Assembly: GCF_014493765.1 (NCBI RefSeq)
Contig: NZ_JACTVJ010000037.1
Location: forward strand, 1-52,318
DNA from: Streptomyces polyasparticus
GTDB taxonomy: Bacteria > Actinomycetota > Actinomycetes > Streptomycetales > Streptomycetaceae
Direction of reading: 5' to 3'
Length of the DNA stretch: 52,318 bases
The notes below the pieces were generated by a model. The model did not search any database. It was given only the letters and a program-made list of their open reading frames with translations, and was not told the origin of the DNA. The position numbers and the translations under genes are program-made. This document shows, piece by piece, positions 28,530-37,277 of this stretch (its first letter is position 1; every line of letters starts with the position of its first letter).

Positions 28530-28590
28530 AGTGTCTGCGCGTTACAGGCCGAGGGCCTTTTCGCGCGAAAGAGTCAGCAGACTCGCAAGG

Positions 28591-28974
28591 TCACTTGACC
28601 TCGACGGAGGCGCCGGCAGCCTTGAGGGACTCGGCAGCCTTGTCAGCGGCCTCCTTGGCGACCTTCTCGAGGACCGGCTTCGGGGTGCCGTCGACGAGGT
28701 CCTTGGCCTCCTTGAGGCCCAGGGAGGTGAGCTCGCGCACGACCTTGATGACCTGGATCTTCTTGTCGCCGGCACCCGTGAGGATGACGTCGAACTCGTC
28801 CTGCTCGGCCTCGGCCTCGGGGGCAGCGCCACCGGCGGCGGGGCCGGCAACGGCGACGGCCGCAGCGGCGGTGACGTCGAACTTCTCCTCGAAGGCCTTC
28901 ACGAACTCGGAGAGCTCGATGAGGGTCATCTCTTCGAACTGCGCGAGCAGGTCGTCCTGGGACAGCTTCGCCAT
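28591..28974 (-). CDS. rplL: 50S ribosomal protein L7/L12
   Basis: 127 aa. The N-terminal dimerisation domain ([20 protein letters not shown]) is followed by an Ala/Gly-rich hinge ([18 protein letters not shown]) and the conserved C-terminal domain ([33 protein letters not shown]). It forms the ribosomal stalk that recruits EF-Tu and EF-G. It follows rplJ after 114 nt. Confidence 0.98.
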   Translation of the reverse strand: MAKLSQDDLLAQFEEMTLIELSEFVKAFEEKFDVTAAAAVAVAGPAAGGAAPEAEAEQDEFDVILTGAGDKKIQVIKVVRELTSLGLKEAKDLVDGTPKPVLEKVAKEAADKAAESLKAAGASVEVK

Positions 28975-29088
28975 GATGGCGTCCTTCCACTAATTCGGCT
29001 GGTGCCGGAGTGTTTGTGAGTGGCGGGCGTACTTTCGGGCCCGCTGCGACCGGCGCCCTAGTGGGCGACAGTCATTACGCGAGCCGAA

Positions 29089-29619
29089 TTACTCGGCACC
29101 GCCCTGCTCGGCCTGCTTGGCACGAAGCGCCTCCGCGGTGCGGACGAACTTCGACGGGAGCGCCTGGAAGACCTGAGCAGCCTGAGTCTGCTTGCCCTTC
29201 ATGGCGCCCGCCAGCTTGGCGAGCAGAACCTCGCGGGACTCGAGGTCCGCAAGCTTCTTGATCTCGTCGGCGGACAGCGCCTTGCCATCAAGGACACCGC
29301 CCTTGATGACGAGAGCGGGGTTGTCCTTGGCGAAGTCACGCAGACCCTTCGCCGCCTCGACCGGGTCACCGGTAACGAAGGCAACGGCCGTCGAGCCCTT
29401 GAGGTGCTCGTCCAGCGCAGAGAACCCGGCCTCCTGGGCCGCGATCTTGGTCAGCGTGTTCTTCACCACTCGGTACTGAGCGTTCTCGCCGAGAGAACGA
29501 CGCAGCTGCTTGAGCTGCGCCACGCTGAGTCCGGTGTACGAGGTGACAACTGCGGCGTTGGAGTTGCGCAGGTCGCGCGTGATCTCCTCGACAGCAGTGA
29601 CCTTCTCGGTCGTCGCCAT
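29089..29619 (-). CDS. rplJ: 50S ribosomal protein L10
   Basis: 176 aa starting [20 protein letters not shown], with the L10 core ([36 protein letters not shown]). L10 anchors L7/L12 dimers to 23S rRNA. The ATG at 29619 is chosen because the open frame upstream (to 29757) is not L10-like. A long upstream leader is expected to carry L10 autoregulation. Confidence 0.97.
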   Translation of the reverse strand: MATTEKVTAVEEITRDLRNSNAAVVTSYTGLSVAQLKQLRRSLGENAQYRVVKNTLTKIAAQEAGFSALDEHLKGSTAVAFVTGDPVEAAKGLRDFAKDNPALVIKGGVLDGKALSADEIKKLADLESREVLLAKLAGAMKGKQTQAAQVFQALPSKFVRTAEALRAKQAEQGGAE

Positions 29620-29960
29620 GAGCCTCGGCCTCCTTCCGGGGTGATGATCCTCGACTGACCTTCCGGTCAGCCGCGTTCGCCGGACCGCCTGAATCAGGCA
29701 CTTGGAGAAGGGGCTCTGCGCAAAATGAAAACGCCCCGGCGCAGGCGCACGGGGCATGGGCTCAACCGAATGAATCCGGGAACACTTCCACAGTCACCTG
29801 CGCAGGTCGTCCGCGTTTGGCGGATCCTTCGGCCGCTGAACCCCTTACGGAGCACAGCAACGACCAGCGGTCTTTGGCTTCTCAGGAAGAGTACGCGAAC
29901 GGATGCTTGTCGAGCAAATCGGGCCAGGGGCATCTAGGATGCGCCCGGCCCGATGCCCAG
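29620..29960 (-). promoter_or_regulatory. rplJ leader region, candidate L10 autoregulatory leader
   Basis: This 341-nt gap lies between the lipoprotein gene and rplJ and has no gene. Several hairpins can form on the rplJ side: CTGACC/GGTCAG near 29654-29670, GCCTG/CAGGC near 29688-29700, and GCCCCG/CGGGGC around 29730-29757. L10-L12 mRNA leaders that bind the L10-L12 complex are widespread in bacteria and normally sit exactly here. Assignment is by position; I did not verify the consensus structure. Confidence 0.4.
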
Positions 29961-30872
29961 TCAGCCCTCGAGGCCGCCGTCCTGCCCCAGCTCCTCGAAC
30001 ATCTTCATCATGTCGAGGGTCTCGGCGGCCGGCGGCACCTCGACCTCGGCCTTGGCGCCATAGTCGGAGTACGTCTGGGTCATCTCGATGGCACCTTCCG
30101 GGCTGTCGATCCCGAGGTTCACCTTGGCCGGGTAACCGTCCTCATTCACCCAGATCTCGGTGTCGTACCCCTTGATCCCGGACTTCTCCGCGTTCTTCAG
30201 AAGCTCCTGGCGGTCCTTCTCGTCCAGGAACTCGTACGCGGACTCGTTGGTGTCGAGCATCTCCTCGATCGTGAGCGTGCCCTTGTAGTGCTGGGTCTTC
30301 TGGCCATCGATCGTCGTGGAGCCGAGGTGCTTGAGGCTGGGCGACTCCAGGAGCATGGCCATCTGCTTGGCCGGGTCCTGGTTCATGTTGTCGATGCCCC
30401 CGGTGAGCTTCTGCTCCAGACCCGGTGCACCGGCCTTCTCCGCCATGGCGCCCAGGTCCATCTTCATCCAGCGCTTGCCGTCCAGCTCGGCGGGAGCCGC
30501 GGAACCCATGTCCATGTACATCACGTTGTCGCGCCAGATCATGCGTATCTGCTCGGGCGCACCGGGCCTGTCCGCGAACGGCGCGCCGGACATCGTCATG
30601 TCCATCACGGTCGGGTCCCAGCCCATGACACCGGACATCTTCGTCTCGCCCAGGGAACCCGGGATCGACATCGTCATCTCGACCTTGGCGGACTTCGCCT
30701 CGGCCGTCTTCTCGTACGCGGCCGTCAGCGTCTTGACGGCCGTCGCACGCGACTGGAGCTTCGGCGCCTTGTCCGCGGCCTTGTCGTCCGCCCCGGAGCC
30801 CTGGCAGCCGGCCACGGCGACCAGCGCGGCGGTGGAGACGGCTGCCATGCCTATGCGCTTGTACGTCTTCAT
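29961..30872 (-). CDS. Predicted secreted lipoprotein
   Basis: 303 aa. A short basic start (MKTYKRIG), a hydrophobic run and the lipobox VAGC place the mature N-terminal Cys at about residue 23. Beyond it the protein is hydrophilic, with many Met-rich amphipathic strands (MVKVEMTMSIPG-like and YMDMGSAAPAELDGKRW), resembling the LppX/LprG-type lipoprotein fold that binds lipids between two beta sheets; that resemblance is a judgement from pattern, not an alignment. GGGGGG lies about 10 nt before the ATG. It is placed between rplA (just after its terminator) and rplJ, a position where other Streptomyces also carry lipoprotein genes. Confidence 0.85.
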   Translation of the reverse strand: MKTYKRIGMAAVSTAALVAVAGCQGSGADDKAADKAPKLQSRATAVKTLTAAYEKTAEAKSAKVEMTMSIPGSLGETKMSGVMGWDPTVMDMTMSGAPFADRPGAPEQIRMIWRDNVMYMDMGSAAPAELDGKRWMKMDLGAMAEKAGAPGLEQKLTGGIDNMNQDPAKQMAMLLESPSLKHLGSTTIDGQKTQHYKGTLTIEEMLDTNESAYEFLDEKDRQELLKNAEKSGIKGYDTEIWVNEDGYPAKVNLGIDSPEGAIEMTQTYSDYGAKAEVEVPPAAETLDMMKMFEELGQDGGLEG

Positions 30873-30943
30873 CTGTGCAACCCCCCGGTGATGCTTGTGA
30901 GTAGACAGTCAACGTAGCCGAGGGCACCGACACGCTGAAACGC

Positions 30944-30986
30944 AAAAACCCGGCACCGGCAGTCCCGAAGAACTGCCGGTGCCGGG
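30944..30986 (-). terminator. Rho-independent terminator after rplA
   Basis: A perfect 15-bp stem (30949-30963 with 30972-30986) and an 8-nt loop are followed on the minus strand by TTTTT. It lies 25 nt past the rplA stop and is one of the clearest intrinsic terminators in the window, separating rplKA from the lipoprotein gene. Confidence 0.92.
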
Positions 30987-31011
30987 CAATGACCAGCTAT
31001 GAGCGCGAGGC

Positions 31012-31740
31012 TCAGACCGCGGCCGGGTCCTCCTCGACGAGGAGGTTGCGGGTGCGGTTCGGGTCGACCGGAATGCCGGGGCCCATCGTGGTGGTGATGG
31101 CGGCCTTCTTGATGTAGCGACCCTTGGCGGCGGACGGCTTCAGGCGGAGGATCTCCTCCAGGGCCGCGCCGTAGTTCTCCACCAGCTTGGTGTCGTCGAA
31201 GGACACCTTGCCGATGATGAAGTGCAGGTTCGAGTGCTTGTCGACGCGGAACTCGATCTTGCCGCCCTTGATCTCGTTGACCGCCTTGGCGACGTCGGGC
31301 GTCACGGTGCCGGTCTTCGGGTTGGGCATGAGACCACGCGGGCCGAGGACGCGGCCGAGGCGGCCGACCTTGCCCATGAGGTCCGGGGTGGCGACGACGG
31401 CGTCGAACTCGTTGAGGCGGTTGCCCTTCGAGATCTCGTCGATGAGCTCGTCGGAGCCGACGATGTCGGCGCCGGCGGCTTCCGCAGCCGCAGCACGGTC
31501 ACCGGTCGCGAAGACCAGGACCCGGGCGGTCTTGCCGGTGCCGTGCGGGAGGTTAACGGTGCCGCGGACCATCTGGTCGGCCTTGCGCGGGTCGACACCC
31601 AGGCGGAAGGCGACCTCGACGGTGCCGTCGAACTTCGTCGCGGAGGTCTCCTTGGCGAGACGGACGGCCTCGAGCGGGGCGTACAGCTTGTCCCGGTCGA
31701 TCTTGGCGTCCGCAGCGCGGAGAGTCTTGCTGCGCTTCAC
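31012..31740 (-). CDS. rplA: 50S ribosomal protein L1
   Basis: 242 aa starting [20 protein letters not shown], with the L1 signature ([20 protein letters not shown]) and C-terminal [21 protein letters not shown]1 forms the mobile stalk that helps release E-site tRNA and in many bacteria represses its own operon. It follows rplK after 86 nt. Confidence 0.98.
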   Translation of the reverse strand: MKRSKTLRAADAKIDRDKLYAPLEAVRLAKETSATKFDGTVEVAFRLGVDPRKADQMVRGTVNLPHGTGKTARVLVFATGDRAAAAEAAGADIVGSDELIDEISKGNRLNEFDAVVATPDLMGKVGRLGRVLGPRGLMPNPKTGTVTPDVAKAVNEIKGGKIEFRVDKHSNLHFIIGKVSFDDTKLVENYGAALEEILRLKPSAAKGRYIKKAAITTTMGPGIPVDPNRTRNLLVEEDPAAV

Positions 31741-31826
31741 ATCTACTCCTGAGGTTCAGGGTTGGAGTCCGTGGTGCGGACCAGCGCTGGCCCTACCACT
31801 GCTTCAAAGGTCTTGCGGGGTGAGGT

Positions 31827-32261
31827 TCAGCCCTCGACCGTGATGCCCATGGAACGGGCGGTGCCAGCGATGATCTTGGACGCGGCGTCCAGGTCGTTGG
31901 CGTTCAGGTCGGGCATCTTGGTCTCGGCGATCTCGCGGACCTGCGCCTGGGTGATCTTGGCGACCTTGGTCTTGTGCGGCTCGCCGGAGCCCTTCTCGAC
32001 ACCAGCGGCCTTGAGGATCATCTTCGCGGCCGGCGGAGTCTTGGTGATGAAGGTGAAGGAACGGTCTTCGTAGACCGTGATCTCCACCGGGATCACCCAG
32101 CCACGCTGCGACTCGGTCGCGGCGTTGTAGGCCTTGCAGAACTCCATGATGTTGACGCCGTGCTGACCCAGCGCGGGGCCGACCGGCGGAGCCGGGTTGG
32201 CGGCACCGGCCTGGATCTGGAGCTTGATCAGCCCCGTGACCTTCTTCTTCTTGGGAGGCAT
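31827..32261 (-). CDS. rplK: 50S ribosomal protein L11
   Basis: 144 aa starting [20 protein letters not shown]. The thiostrepton-loop prolines ([20 protein letters not shown]) and the C-terminal rRNA-binding domain ([20 protein letters not shown]) are intact. L11 sits in the GTPase-associated centre and is needed for RelA activation. A terminator separates it from nusG, so it probably has its own promoter within 32262-32356. Confidence 0.98.
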
Positions 32262-32356
32262 TGCTCTCTCCGGGTCCTAGTGAGAGTGAACTGCCTTCAC
32301 CCGATCATCCGGATGGAGGCATACCGCACAACGATAACGGGTATCCATGCGCGGCT

Positions 32357-32405
32357 AAAAACCGAGCAGGTCAGACCGGCTTTGAAGAGCCCGTCTGACC
32401 TGTTC
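32357..32405 (-). terminator. Rho-independent terminator after nusG
   Basis: A 13-bp stem with one mismatch (32364-32376 with 32393-32405) continues into an inner GGGCT/AGCC stem and is followed on the minus strand by TTTTT. It starts 24 nt past the nusG stop. Confidence 0.9.
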
Positions 32406-32428
32406 GGAAGCGTGCTGTCCAGTAAGAG

Positions 32429-33298
32429 CTAGTTCTTCTGGATCTGGTCGAAGCTGAGCTCGACCGGGGTCTCGCGGCCGAAGATCTCGACGAGGCCCTT
32501 GACCTTCTTCGAGTCGGCGTTGATCTCGTTGATCGTGGCCTGCAGCGTCGCGAACGGGCCGTCGGTGACGGTGACCGAGTCGCCGACCTCGAAGTCCAGA
32601 ACCTGGACCTCGGCCTTGCGCTGCGGAGCGGGCTTGCCCTCGGCCTCGGCGGCCTCGCGGGCGGCCTTCTCCTCGGCCTCCGGGGCGAGCATCTTGACGA
32701 TCTCGTCCAGGGTCAGCGGGTACGGGTCGTAGGCGTTGCCCACGAAGCCGGTGACGCCGGGGGTGTTGCGGACGACGCCCCAGGACTCGTTCGTCAGATC
32801 CATGCGGACGAGCACGTAACCAGGCAGCTTGTTCTGCTTGATCGTCTTGCGCTCGCCGTTCTTGATCTGCGCGACCTCTTCCTGCGGCACTTCGGCCTGG
32901 AAGATGAAGTCCTCGACGTTGAGCGAGACGGCGCGCTGCTCGAGGTTGGTCTTCACGCGGTTCTCGTAACCGGCGTACGTGTGGATGACGTACCACTCGC
33001 CGGGCAGCGTGCGGAGCTCTTCGCGCAGGGCGGTGATCGGGTCGACCGGCTCGGACTCCTCGACCTCGGCCTCTTCGAGCTCGACATCCTCGGCGGCGGC
33101 CTCGTCGGCCTCCGTCTCGGCGACGGCCTCGGCCTCGTCCTCGATGTTCATCGCGGCCTCTTCGGCCGGCTCACCGGCAGCGGCGTCGGCAGCTTCGGCC
33201 TGGTCCGGGTCCACGGAGTCCGCCGCCTCCACGATGTCGAGCTGGTCCTCAACGGACTCGATCGACTCGCTGGCGTCGTTCAGGTTCGGGTCAGACAC
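32429..33298 (-). CDS. nusG: Transcription termination/antitermination factor NusG
   Basis: 289 aa from GTG at 33298 ([20 protein letters not shown]). An acidic, Ala- and Glu-rich N-terminal extension of about 110 residues precedes the NGN domain ([20 protein letters not shown] ... [20 protein letters not shown]). A charged Ala/Glu insert and the C-terminal KOW domain ([20 protein letters not shown]) follow. The extension is typical of Streptomyces NusG. NusG binds RNA polymerase and links it to Rho or to S10. It lies 85 nt after secE, with a short hairpin between. Confidence 0.96.
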   Translation of the reverse strand: MSDPNLNDASESIESVEDQLDIVEAADSVDPDQAEAADAAAGEPAEEAAMNIEDEAEAVAETEADEAAAEDVELEEAEVEESEPVDPITALREELRTLPGEWYVIHTYAGYENRVKTNLEQRAVSLNVEDFIFQAEVPQEEVAQIKNGERKTIKQNKLPGYVLVRMDLTNESWGVVRNTPGVTGFVGNAYDPYPLTLDEIVKMLAPEAEEKAAREAAEAEGKPAPQRKAEVQVLDFEVGDSVTVTDGPFATLQATINEINADSKKVKGLVEIFGRETPVELSFDQIQKN

Positions 33299-33342
33299 GG
33301 TGGCTGCTTCTTCCTGGCTACATATGGGGGTGGAACGCGCGA

Positions 33343-33371
33343 AAGGGACGCCGAAGGTAACGGCGTCCTTG
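33343..33371 (-). promoter_or_regulatory. Hairpin between secE and nusG
   Basis: GGACGCCG (33346-33353) and CGGCGTCC (33361-33368) form a perfect 8-bp stem extended by weaker pairs, with a 7-nt loop. It starts 13 nt past the secE stop. It could be a leaky terminator or a processing hairpin setting the secE:nusG ratio. Confidence 0.4.
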
Positions 33372-33383
33372 TCGCTTGGGCTT

Positions 33384-33671
33384 CTAACCGAAGATGTACT
33401 TGATGGCTTCGGAGAAGCCATAGTCAATCACGGTCACCAAGCCGATCATGATGACTACGAAGACAATCACCACTGTGGTGTATGTCGTCAGCTGGTTGCG
33501 AGTCGGCCAGACAACCTTGCGGAGCTCGGCGACGATCTGGCGGTAGAAGAGCGCGAGGCGGCCCAGGGGACCCTTCTTGCCTCGCTTGCCACCCTTGCGG
33601 GCCTTCTTCTTGGACTCGGTCGCCTCGTCCGGGGCATCAGGCGTGTCGATGGAGCCCACGGCGTCCGTCAC
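33384..33671 (-). CDS. secE: Preprotein translocase subunit SecE
   Basis: 95 aa. A lysine-rich cytoplasmic start ([20 protein letters not shown]) leads into the amphipathic SecE signature ([20 protein letters not shown]) and a single C-terminal membrane span ([20 protein letters not shown]). SecE clamps SecY in the translocon. It sits between tRNA-Trp and nusG, the common bacterial order. Confidence 0.97.
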   Translation of the reverse strand: MTDAVGSIDTPDAPDEATESKKKARKGGKRGKKGPLGRLALFYRQIVAELRKVVWPTRNQLTTYTTVVIVFVVIMIGLVTVIDYGFSEAIKYIFG

Positions 33672-33778
33672 TCGTTTTCACCTGATTCCGGGTCGTGGCC
33701 GTGCCGCGCCCGGGAGAGCCGCACGGCGGTGCTTTGCAGTACGTACATGCGCACACATCCTGGCGATGGTGTGTGTAG

Positions 33779-33851
33779 CAGGGCCGGAGGGACTTGAACC
33801 CCCAACCGCCGGTTTTGGAGACCGGTGCTCTACCAATTGAGCTACGACCCT
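33779..33851 (-). tRNA. trpT: tRNA-Trp (CCA)
   Basis: 73 nt on the minus strand, starting AGGGTCGTAGCTCAATTGG. Acceptor AGGGTCG pairs with CGGCCCT (one G-U), and the discriminator is G. The anticodon loop CTCCAAA carries CCA. The T arm contains GGTTCAAGTCC. The 3' CCA is not encoded. Its position directly upstream of secE is conserved in actinobacteria. Confidence 0.97.
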
Positions 33852-34065
33852 TTGAGTTCCCCCAACGTACCGCATCCCAACATCCGCACGGTGTGCGGTA
33901 GGCGGAAGCGGCTTGTGAGGGCCAACGAGGGATGAGTGTACGTGGTCCGGGCCGCATCGTCGAACAGATAGCTGTCCGGCACCCATCAGACACCTGTCCA
34001 GGGGCGATGTCCGCTCTTCGGAACTCGTGTGCTCGGCCCTCTTCGGGTCTGGAACGATGGGGCGC

Positions 34066-35289
34066 ATGAGCGCTGCAACGTCACCCACCGACCGCCGTAT
34101 CTCCCGCCGTATCGGAGCGATCTCCGAGTCCGCGACCCTCGCCGTCGACGCCAAGGCCAAGGCCCTCAAGGCCGCCGGCCGGCCGGTCATCGGCTTCGGC
34201 GCGGGTGAGCCGGACTTCCCGACGCCGGACTACATCGTCGAGGCCGCCGCCGAGGCCTGCAAGAACCCGAAGTTCCACCGGTACACGCCGGCCGGCGGTC
34301 TTCCGGAGCTGAAGGCCGCGATCGCCGCGAAGACGCTGCGCGACTCGGGTTACGAGGTCGAGGCGGCCAACGTGCTCGTCACCAACGGTGGCAAGCAGGC
34401 CATCTACGAGGCCTTCGCCACGATCCTCGACCCGGGCGACGAGGTCATCGTGCCGACCCCGTACTGGACGACGTACCCCGAGTCGATCCAGCTCGCGGGT
34501 GGTGTGCCGGTGTTCGTGACCGCGGACGAGACGACCGGTTACCGGGTCTCCGTGGAGCAGCTCGAAGCGGCCGTCACCGAGAACACCAAGGTGCTGCTCT
34601 TCGTCTCCCCCTCCAACCCGACGGGCGCCGTCTACTCGCGCGCCGAGGTCGAGGCGATCGGCCGCTGGGCCGCCGACAAGGGCCTGTGGGTCCTGACCGA
34701 CGAGATCTACGAGCACCTGGTGTACGGCGACGCCGAGTTCGCGTCCCTGCCGGTGGTCGTGCCCGAGCTGCGCGACAAGTGCATCATCGTCAACGGTGTG
34801 GCCAAGACGTACGCCATGACTGGCTGGCGCGTGGGCTGGGTCATCGGTCCGAAGGACGTCATCAAGGCCGCGTCCAACCTGCAGTCGCACGCCACGTCCA
34901 ACGTCGCGAACGTCTCGCAGGCGGCCGCCATCGCCGCCGTCTCCGGTGATCTCGCTGCCGTGGACGAGATGAAGGTGGCCTTCGACCGCCGCCGGCAGAC
35001 CATCGTGCGGATGCTGAACGAGATCGACGGTGTGCTCTGCCCGACCCCCGAGGGCGCCTTCTACGCGTACCCGTCGGTGAAGGGCCTGCTCGGCAAGGAG
35101 ATCCGCGGCAAGCGCCCCGAGACCTCCGTCGAGCTCGCCGCGCTGATCCTGGACGAGGTCGAGGTCGCGGTGGTGCCGGGCGAGGCCTTCGGTACGCCGG
35201 GTTACCTGCGGCTCTCGTACGCGCTGGGCGACGAGGACCTGGTCGAGGGTGTCTCGCGGATCCAGAAGCTGCTCGCCGAGGCGCGCTGA
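34066..35289 (+). CDS. aspC: Pyridoxal-phosphate-dependent aspartate-type aminotransferase
   Basis: 407 aa, class I/II aminotransferase, probably aspartate transaminase. The cofactor lysine is K247 in [14 protein letters not shown]. The substrate arginine is in [11 protein letters not shown] near the C-terminus. N-terminal [20 protein letters not shown] and [14 protein letters not shown] are typical of the actinobacterial family. The ATG at 34066 was chosen over upstream GTG codons by the conserved N-terminus ([17 protein letters not shown]). It is transcribed away from the tRNA-Trp/secE block and is 123 nt before the deaminase gene. Confidence 0.93.
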   Translation: MSAATSPTDRRISRRIGAISESATLAVDAKAKALKAAGRPVIGFGAGEPDFPTPDYIVEAAAEACKNPKFHRYTPAGGLPELKAAIAAKTLRDSGYEVEAANVLVTNGGKQAIYEAFATILDPGDEVIVPTPYWTTYPESIQLAGGVPVFVTADETTGYRVSVEQLEAAVTENTKVLLFVSPSNPTGAVYSRAEVEAIGRWAADKGLWVLTDEIYEHLVYGDAEFASLPVVVPELRDKCIIVNGVAKTYAMTGWRVGWVIGPKDVIKAASNLQSHATSNVANVSQAAAIAAVSGDLAAVDEMKVAFDRRRQTIVRMLNEIDGVLCPTPEGAFYAYPSVKGLLGKEIRGKRPETSVELAALILDEVEVAVVPGEAFGTPGYLRLSYALGDEDLVEGVSRIQKLLAEAR

Positions 35290-35412
35290 CGTCACCGGCC
35301 TTTTCTGTACGGGCCTCCGGCTTCGGCCGGGGGCCCGTTTGTTCGTTCGGGCAAGTACTCGTTGGTGGAAAGCCGCTACCGGGACGCCTGGTGCGTACGG
35401 CAGGATCTTCAG

Positions 35413-36432
35413 ATGGAGCGTGTACGGGACGTAAGCGAACTGCCGAAGGCGCATCTGCACCTGCACTTCACCGGGTCGATGCGGCATACGACCCTGCTCG
35501 AGCTCGCCGACAAGTACGGGGTGCATCTGCCGGAGGCGCTGACCGGCGGGGAGCCGCCGAAGCTGCGGGCCACCGACGAGCGCGGGTGGTTCCGCTTCCA
35601 GCGCCTCTACGACATGGCGCGGTCCTGCCTGCGGGAGCCCGAGGACATTCAGCGCCTTGTCAGGGAGGCCGCCGAGGAGGATCTCGCGGACGGCTCGGGG
35701 TGGCTGGAGATCCAGGTCGACCCGACCTCGTACGCACCGCGCCTGGGTGGCTTGATCCCGGCGCTCGAGATCATTCTCGATGCGGTGGACACGGCTTCAC
35801 GAGAGACCGGGCTCGGGATGCGTGTGCTCGTCGCCGCGAACCGGATGAAGCACCCGCTGGACGCGCGCACCCTGGCGCGGCTCGCGGTGCGGTACGCGGA
35901 CCGCGGCATCGTCGGTTTCGGTCTGTCGAACGACGAACGCCGGGGTATGGCAAGGGACTTCGACCGCGCGTTCGCGATCGCGCGTGAGGGCGGGCTGCTG
36001 GCGGCGCCGCACGGCGGTGAGCTCACCGGGCCCGCGTCGGTACGGGACTGTATCGACGATTTGCACGCCTCGCGGATCGGGCACGGGGTGCGGGCCGCCG
36101 AGGATCCGCGGCTCCTGAAGCGGCTTGCCGACAAGGGGGTGACCTGCGAGGTCTGCCCCTCGTCCAATGTCGCGCTCGGGGTCTACGAGAAGCCCGAGGA
36201 CGTACCGCTCAGGAAGCTGTTCGAGGCCGGGGTGCCGATGGCGCTCGGGGCGGACGATCCGTTGCTGTTCGGGTCACGGCTGGCCGCGCAGTACGAGCTG
36301 GCGCGGGAGTTCCACGCCTTCACGGACGCCGAACTGGCCGAGCTGGCGCGGCAGTCGGTGCGGGGTTCGGCCGCGCCCGAGGACGTACAGGGGAAGCTGC
36401 TCGCCGGGATCGACGACTGGATCGCGGGCTGA
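35413..36432 (+). CDS. Adenosine deaminase family protein
   Basis: 339 aa metal-dependent hydrolase of the Add superfamily, acting on a purine (nucleoside) amino group. Visible motifs: HLHFTG with the metal-binding pair H16 and H18, HGGE (equivalent of HAGE, catalytic Glu), RIGHG, CPSSN, and LGADDP with the metal/catalytic Asp pair. The residue after the second His that is Asp in classical adenosine deaminases (HxHLDG) is Thr here, so the substrate may not be adenosine. The start ATG at 35413 has GGCAGGA upstream; a GTG at 35362 is possible. A tandem repeat follows the stop. Confidence 0.88.
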   Translation: MERVRDVSELPKAHLHLHFTGSMRHTTLLELADKYGVHLPEALTGGEPPKLRATDERGWFRFQRLYDMARSCLREPEDIQRLVREAAEEDLADGSGWLEIQVDPTSYAPRLGGLIPALEIILDAVDTASRETGLGMRVLVAANRMKHPLDARTLARLAVRYADRGIVGFGLSNDERRGMARDFDRAFAIAREGGLLAAPHGGELTGPASVRDCIDDLHASRIGHGVRAAEDPRLLKRLADKGVTCEVCPSSNVALGVYEKPEDVPLRKLFEAGVPMALGADDPLLFGSRLAAQYELAREFHAFTDAELAELARQSVRGSAAPEDVQGKLLAGIDDWIAG

Positions 36433-36489
36433 GCCGGCGGGCGGATCGGGGCGGGTGAGTGGCCGCTCGTCGTTGACGACCGGCCTTTC

Positions 36490-36544
36490 GGCCGCCTTTC
36501 GGCCGCTCTTCAGCCGCCCCTCGGCCGCTCCTCAGCCGATTCCG
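36490..36544. repeat. 11-bp tandem repeat, about 5 copies, over the TetR gene stop codon
   Basis: Copies at 36490, 36501, 36512, 36523 and 36534 follow the pattern (G/A)GCCGC(C/T)(C/T)(C/T)TC, the last one degenerate. The array fills the convergent gap between the deaminase and TetR genes and includes the TetR stop at 36534-36532. The GGCC/GGCC content allows local hairpins, so it may also act as a bidirectional terminator. Confidence 0.8.
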
Positions 36545-37122
36545 GCCAGGAGGGTGCGGGCGAGGCCGCGCGCGAACTCCTCGGCCGGCGGGGGCGGGAA
36601 CTGGCCCGCGGCGTCGTACGCGAAGGCGCGCTGGGCACAGGCGCCGAGGAGCAGGGACGCGGCGGCGTAGGTGTCCGCTTCGGGCCGGATACGGCCCGCC
36701 ACCTGCTCGGCTCGCAGATAGGCGTCGAGGCCGACGATCGGCATGTGCGGGCCCGTGCCCATCTCGCGCATGGCCGCTTCGTGACGGGTCTTGAGCTGGG
36801 TCTCGGCGTACAGGGACGCGGCGATCGGGAAGCTCTGCTCGTAGAACAGCGCAGCCTCGTGGGCGATCCGGACGAGGTTCTCCTCGATGGAGCGTGCGCT
36901 GGGGTTTCCGGCCAGCTGGTCCAGGAGCGGGGTCAGCCGGGGCAGGCGCTCCTGGAGGACCTTGATGAAGAGCTCTTCCTTGCTGGCGAAGTGCTTGTAG
37001 AGCGCGGCCTCCGAGCAGCCGGCCTCCTTCGCGATGACCTTGGTGGTGGCGCGGGCCAGGCCGACGCTGAGCATCAGGTGGTGCGCGGCGTCGAGGATGC
37101 GGGCTCTGGCCGGTTTCTGCAC
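36532..37122 (-). CDS. TetR/AcrR family transcriptional regulator
   Basis: 196 aa. The N-terminal helix-turn-helix domain spans about residues 5-55 (RARILDAAHHLMLSVGLARA, then TTKVIAKEAGCSEAALYKHF). The remaining helical domain would bind an unknown ligand. The start is GTG at 37122, 5 nt after AAGGAG. A -10-like TAGAGT (minus strand, 37170-37165) would place the transcript start inside the first of five operator-like sites, so autorepression is likely. It is divergent from an NAD(P)-binding protein gene, which is probably its target. Confidence 0.93.
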   Translation of the reverse strand: MQKPARARILDAAHHLMLSVGLARATTKVIAKEAGCSEAALYKHFASKEELFIKVLQERLPRLTPLLDQLAGNPSARSIEENLVRIAHEAALFYEQSFPIAASLYAETQLKTRHEAAMREMGTGPHMPIVGLDAYLRAEQVAGRIRPEADTYAAASLLLGACAQRAFAYDAAGQFPPPPAEEFARGLARTLLAGIG

Positions 37123-37146
37123 GGAGGCTCCTTGCGGGCTTGACGG

Positions 37147-37260
37147 GTGAGTGAATGCTTACCCACTCTAGGGGTGAGTGAATACTCACCCACCCCCGAA
37201 GGTGAGTGAGTATTCACCCACGGAAGCGAGCACTCACCCACCCAGGAAGTGAGCGCTCAC
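37147..37260. promoter_or_regulatory. Array of five operator-like inverted repeats between the divergent TetR and NAD(P)-binding genes
   Basis: Sites: 37147-37162 GTGAGTGAATGCTTAC, 37174-37189 GTGAGTGAATACTCAC, 37202-37217 GTGAGTGAGTATTCAC, 37226-37237 GCGAGCACTCAC and 37249-37260 GTGAGCGCTCAC. Three have a 4-nt spacer between half sites and two have none. Every right half is followed by CCAC or CCA, so the units also read as direct repeats spaced 20-28 nt. They fill nearly the whole 155-nt divergent gap. Binding by the adjacent TetR protein is inferred. Confidence 0.8.
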
Positions 37261-37277
37261 CCACCCGAGGAGGGGCC

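Larger units (their letters stand above)
28011..28590. other. rplL-rpoB intergenic region, 580 nt
   Basis: No gene is visible. It contains the rplJL terminator (28496-28529), a plausible rpoB promoter (28174-28202) and a long untranslated leader of about 155 nt before the TTG start of rpoB. The remaining 300 nt between promoter and terminator show nothing I can name. Confidence 0.55.

Noticed and set aside
37147-37260. The operator array considered as replication iterons or a recombination site
   Set aside because: It lies exactly between divergent regulator and target genes, with no replication or integrase gene near. Inverted symmetry of each unit fits a dimeric regulator better.
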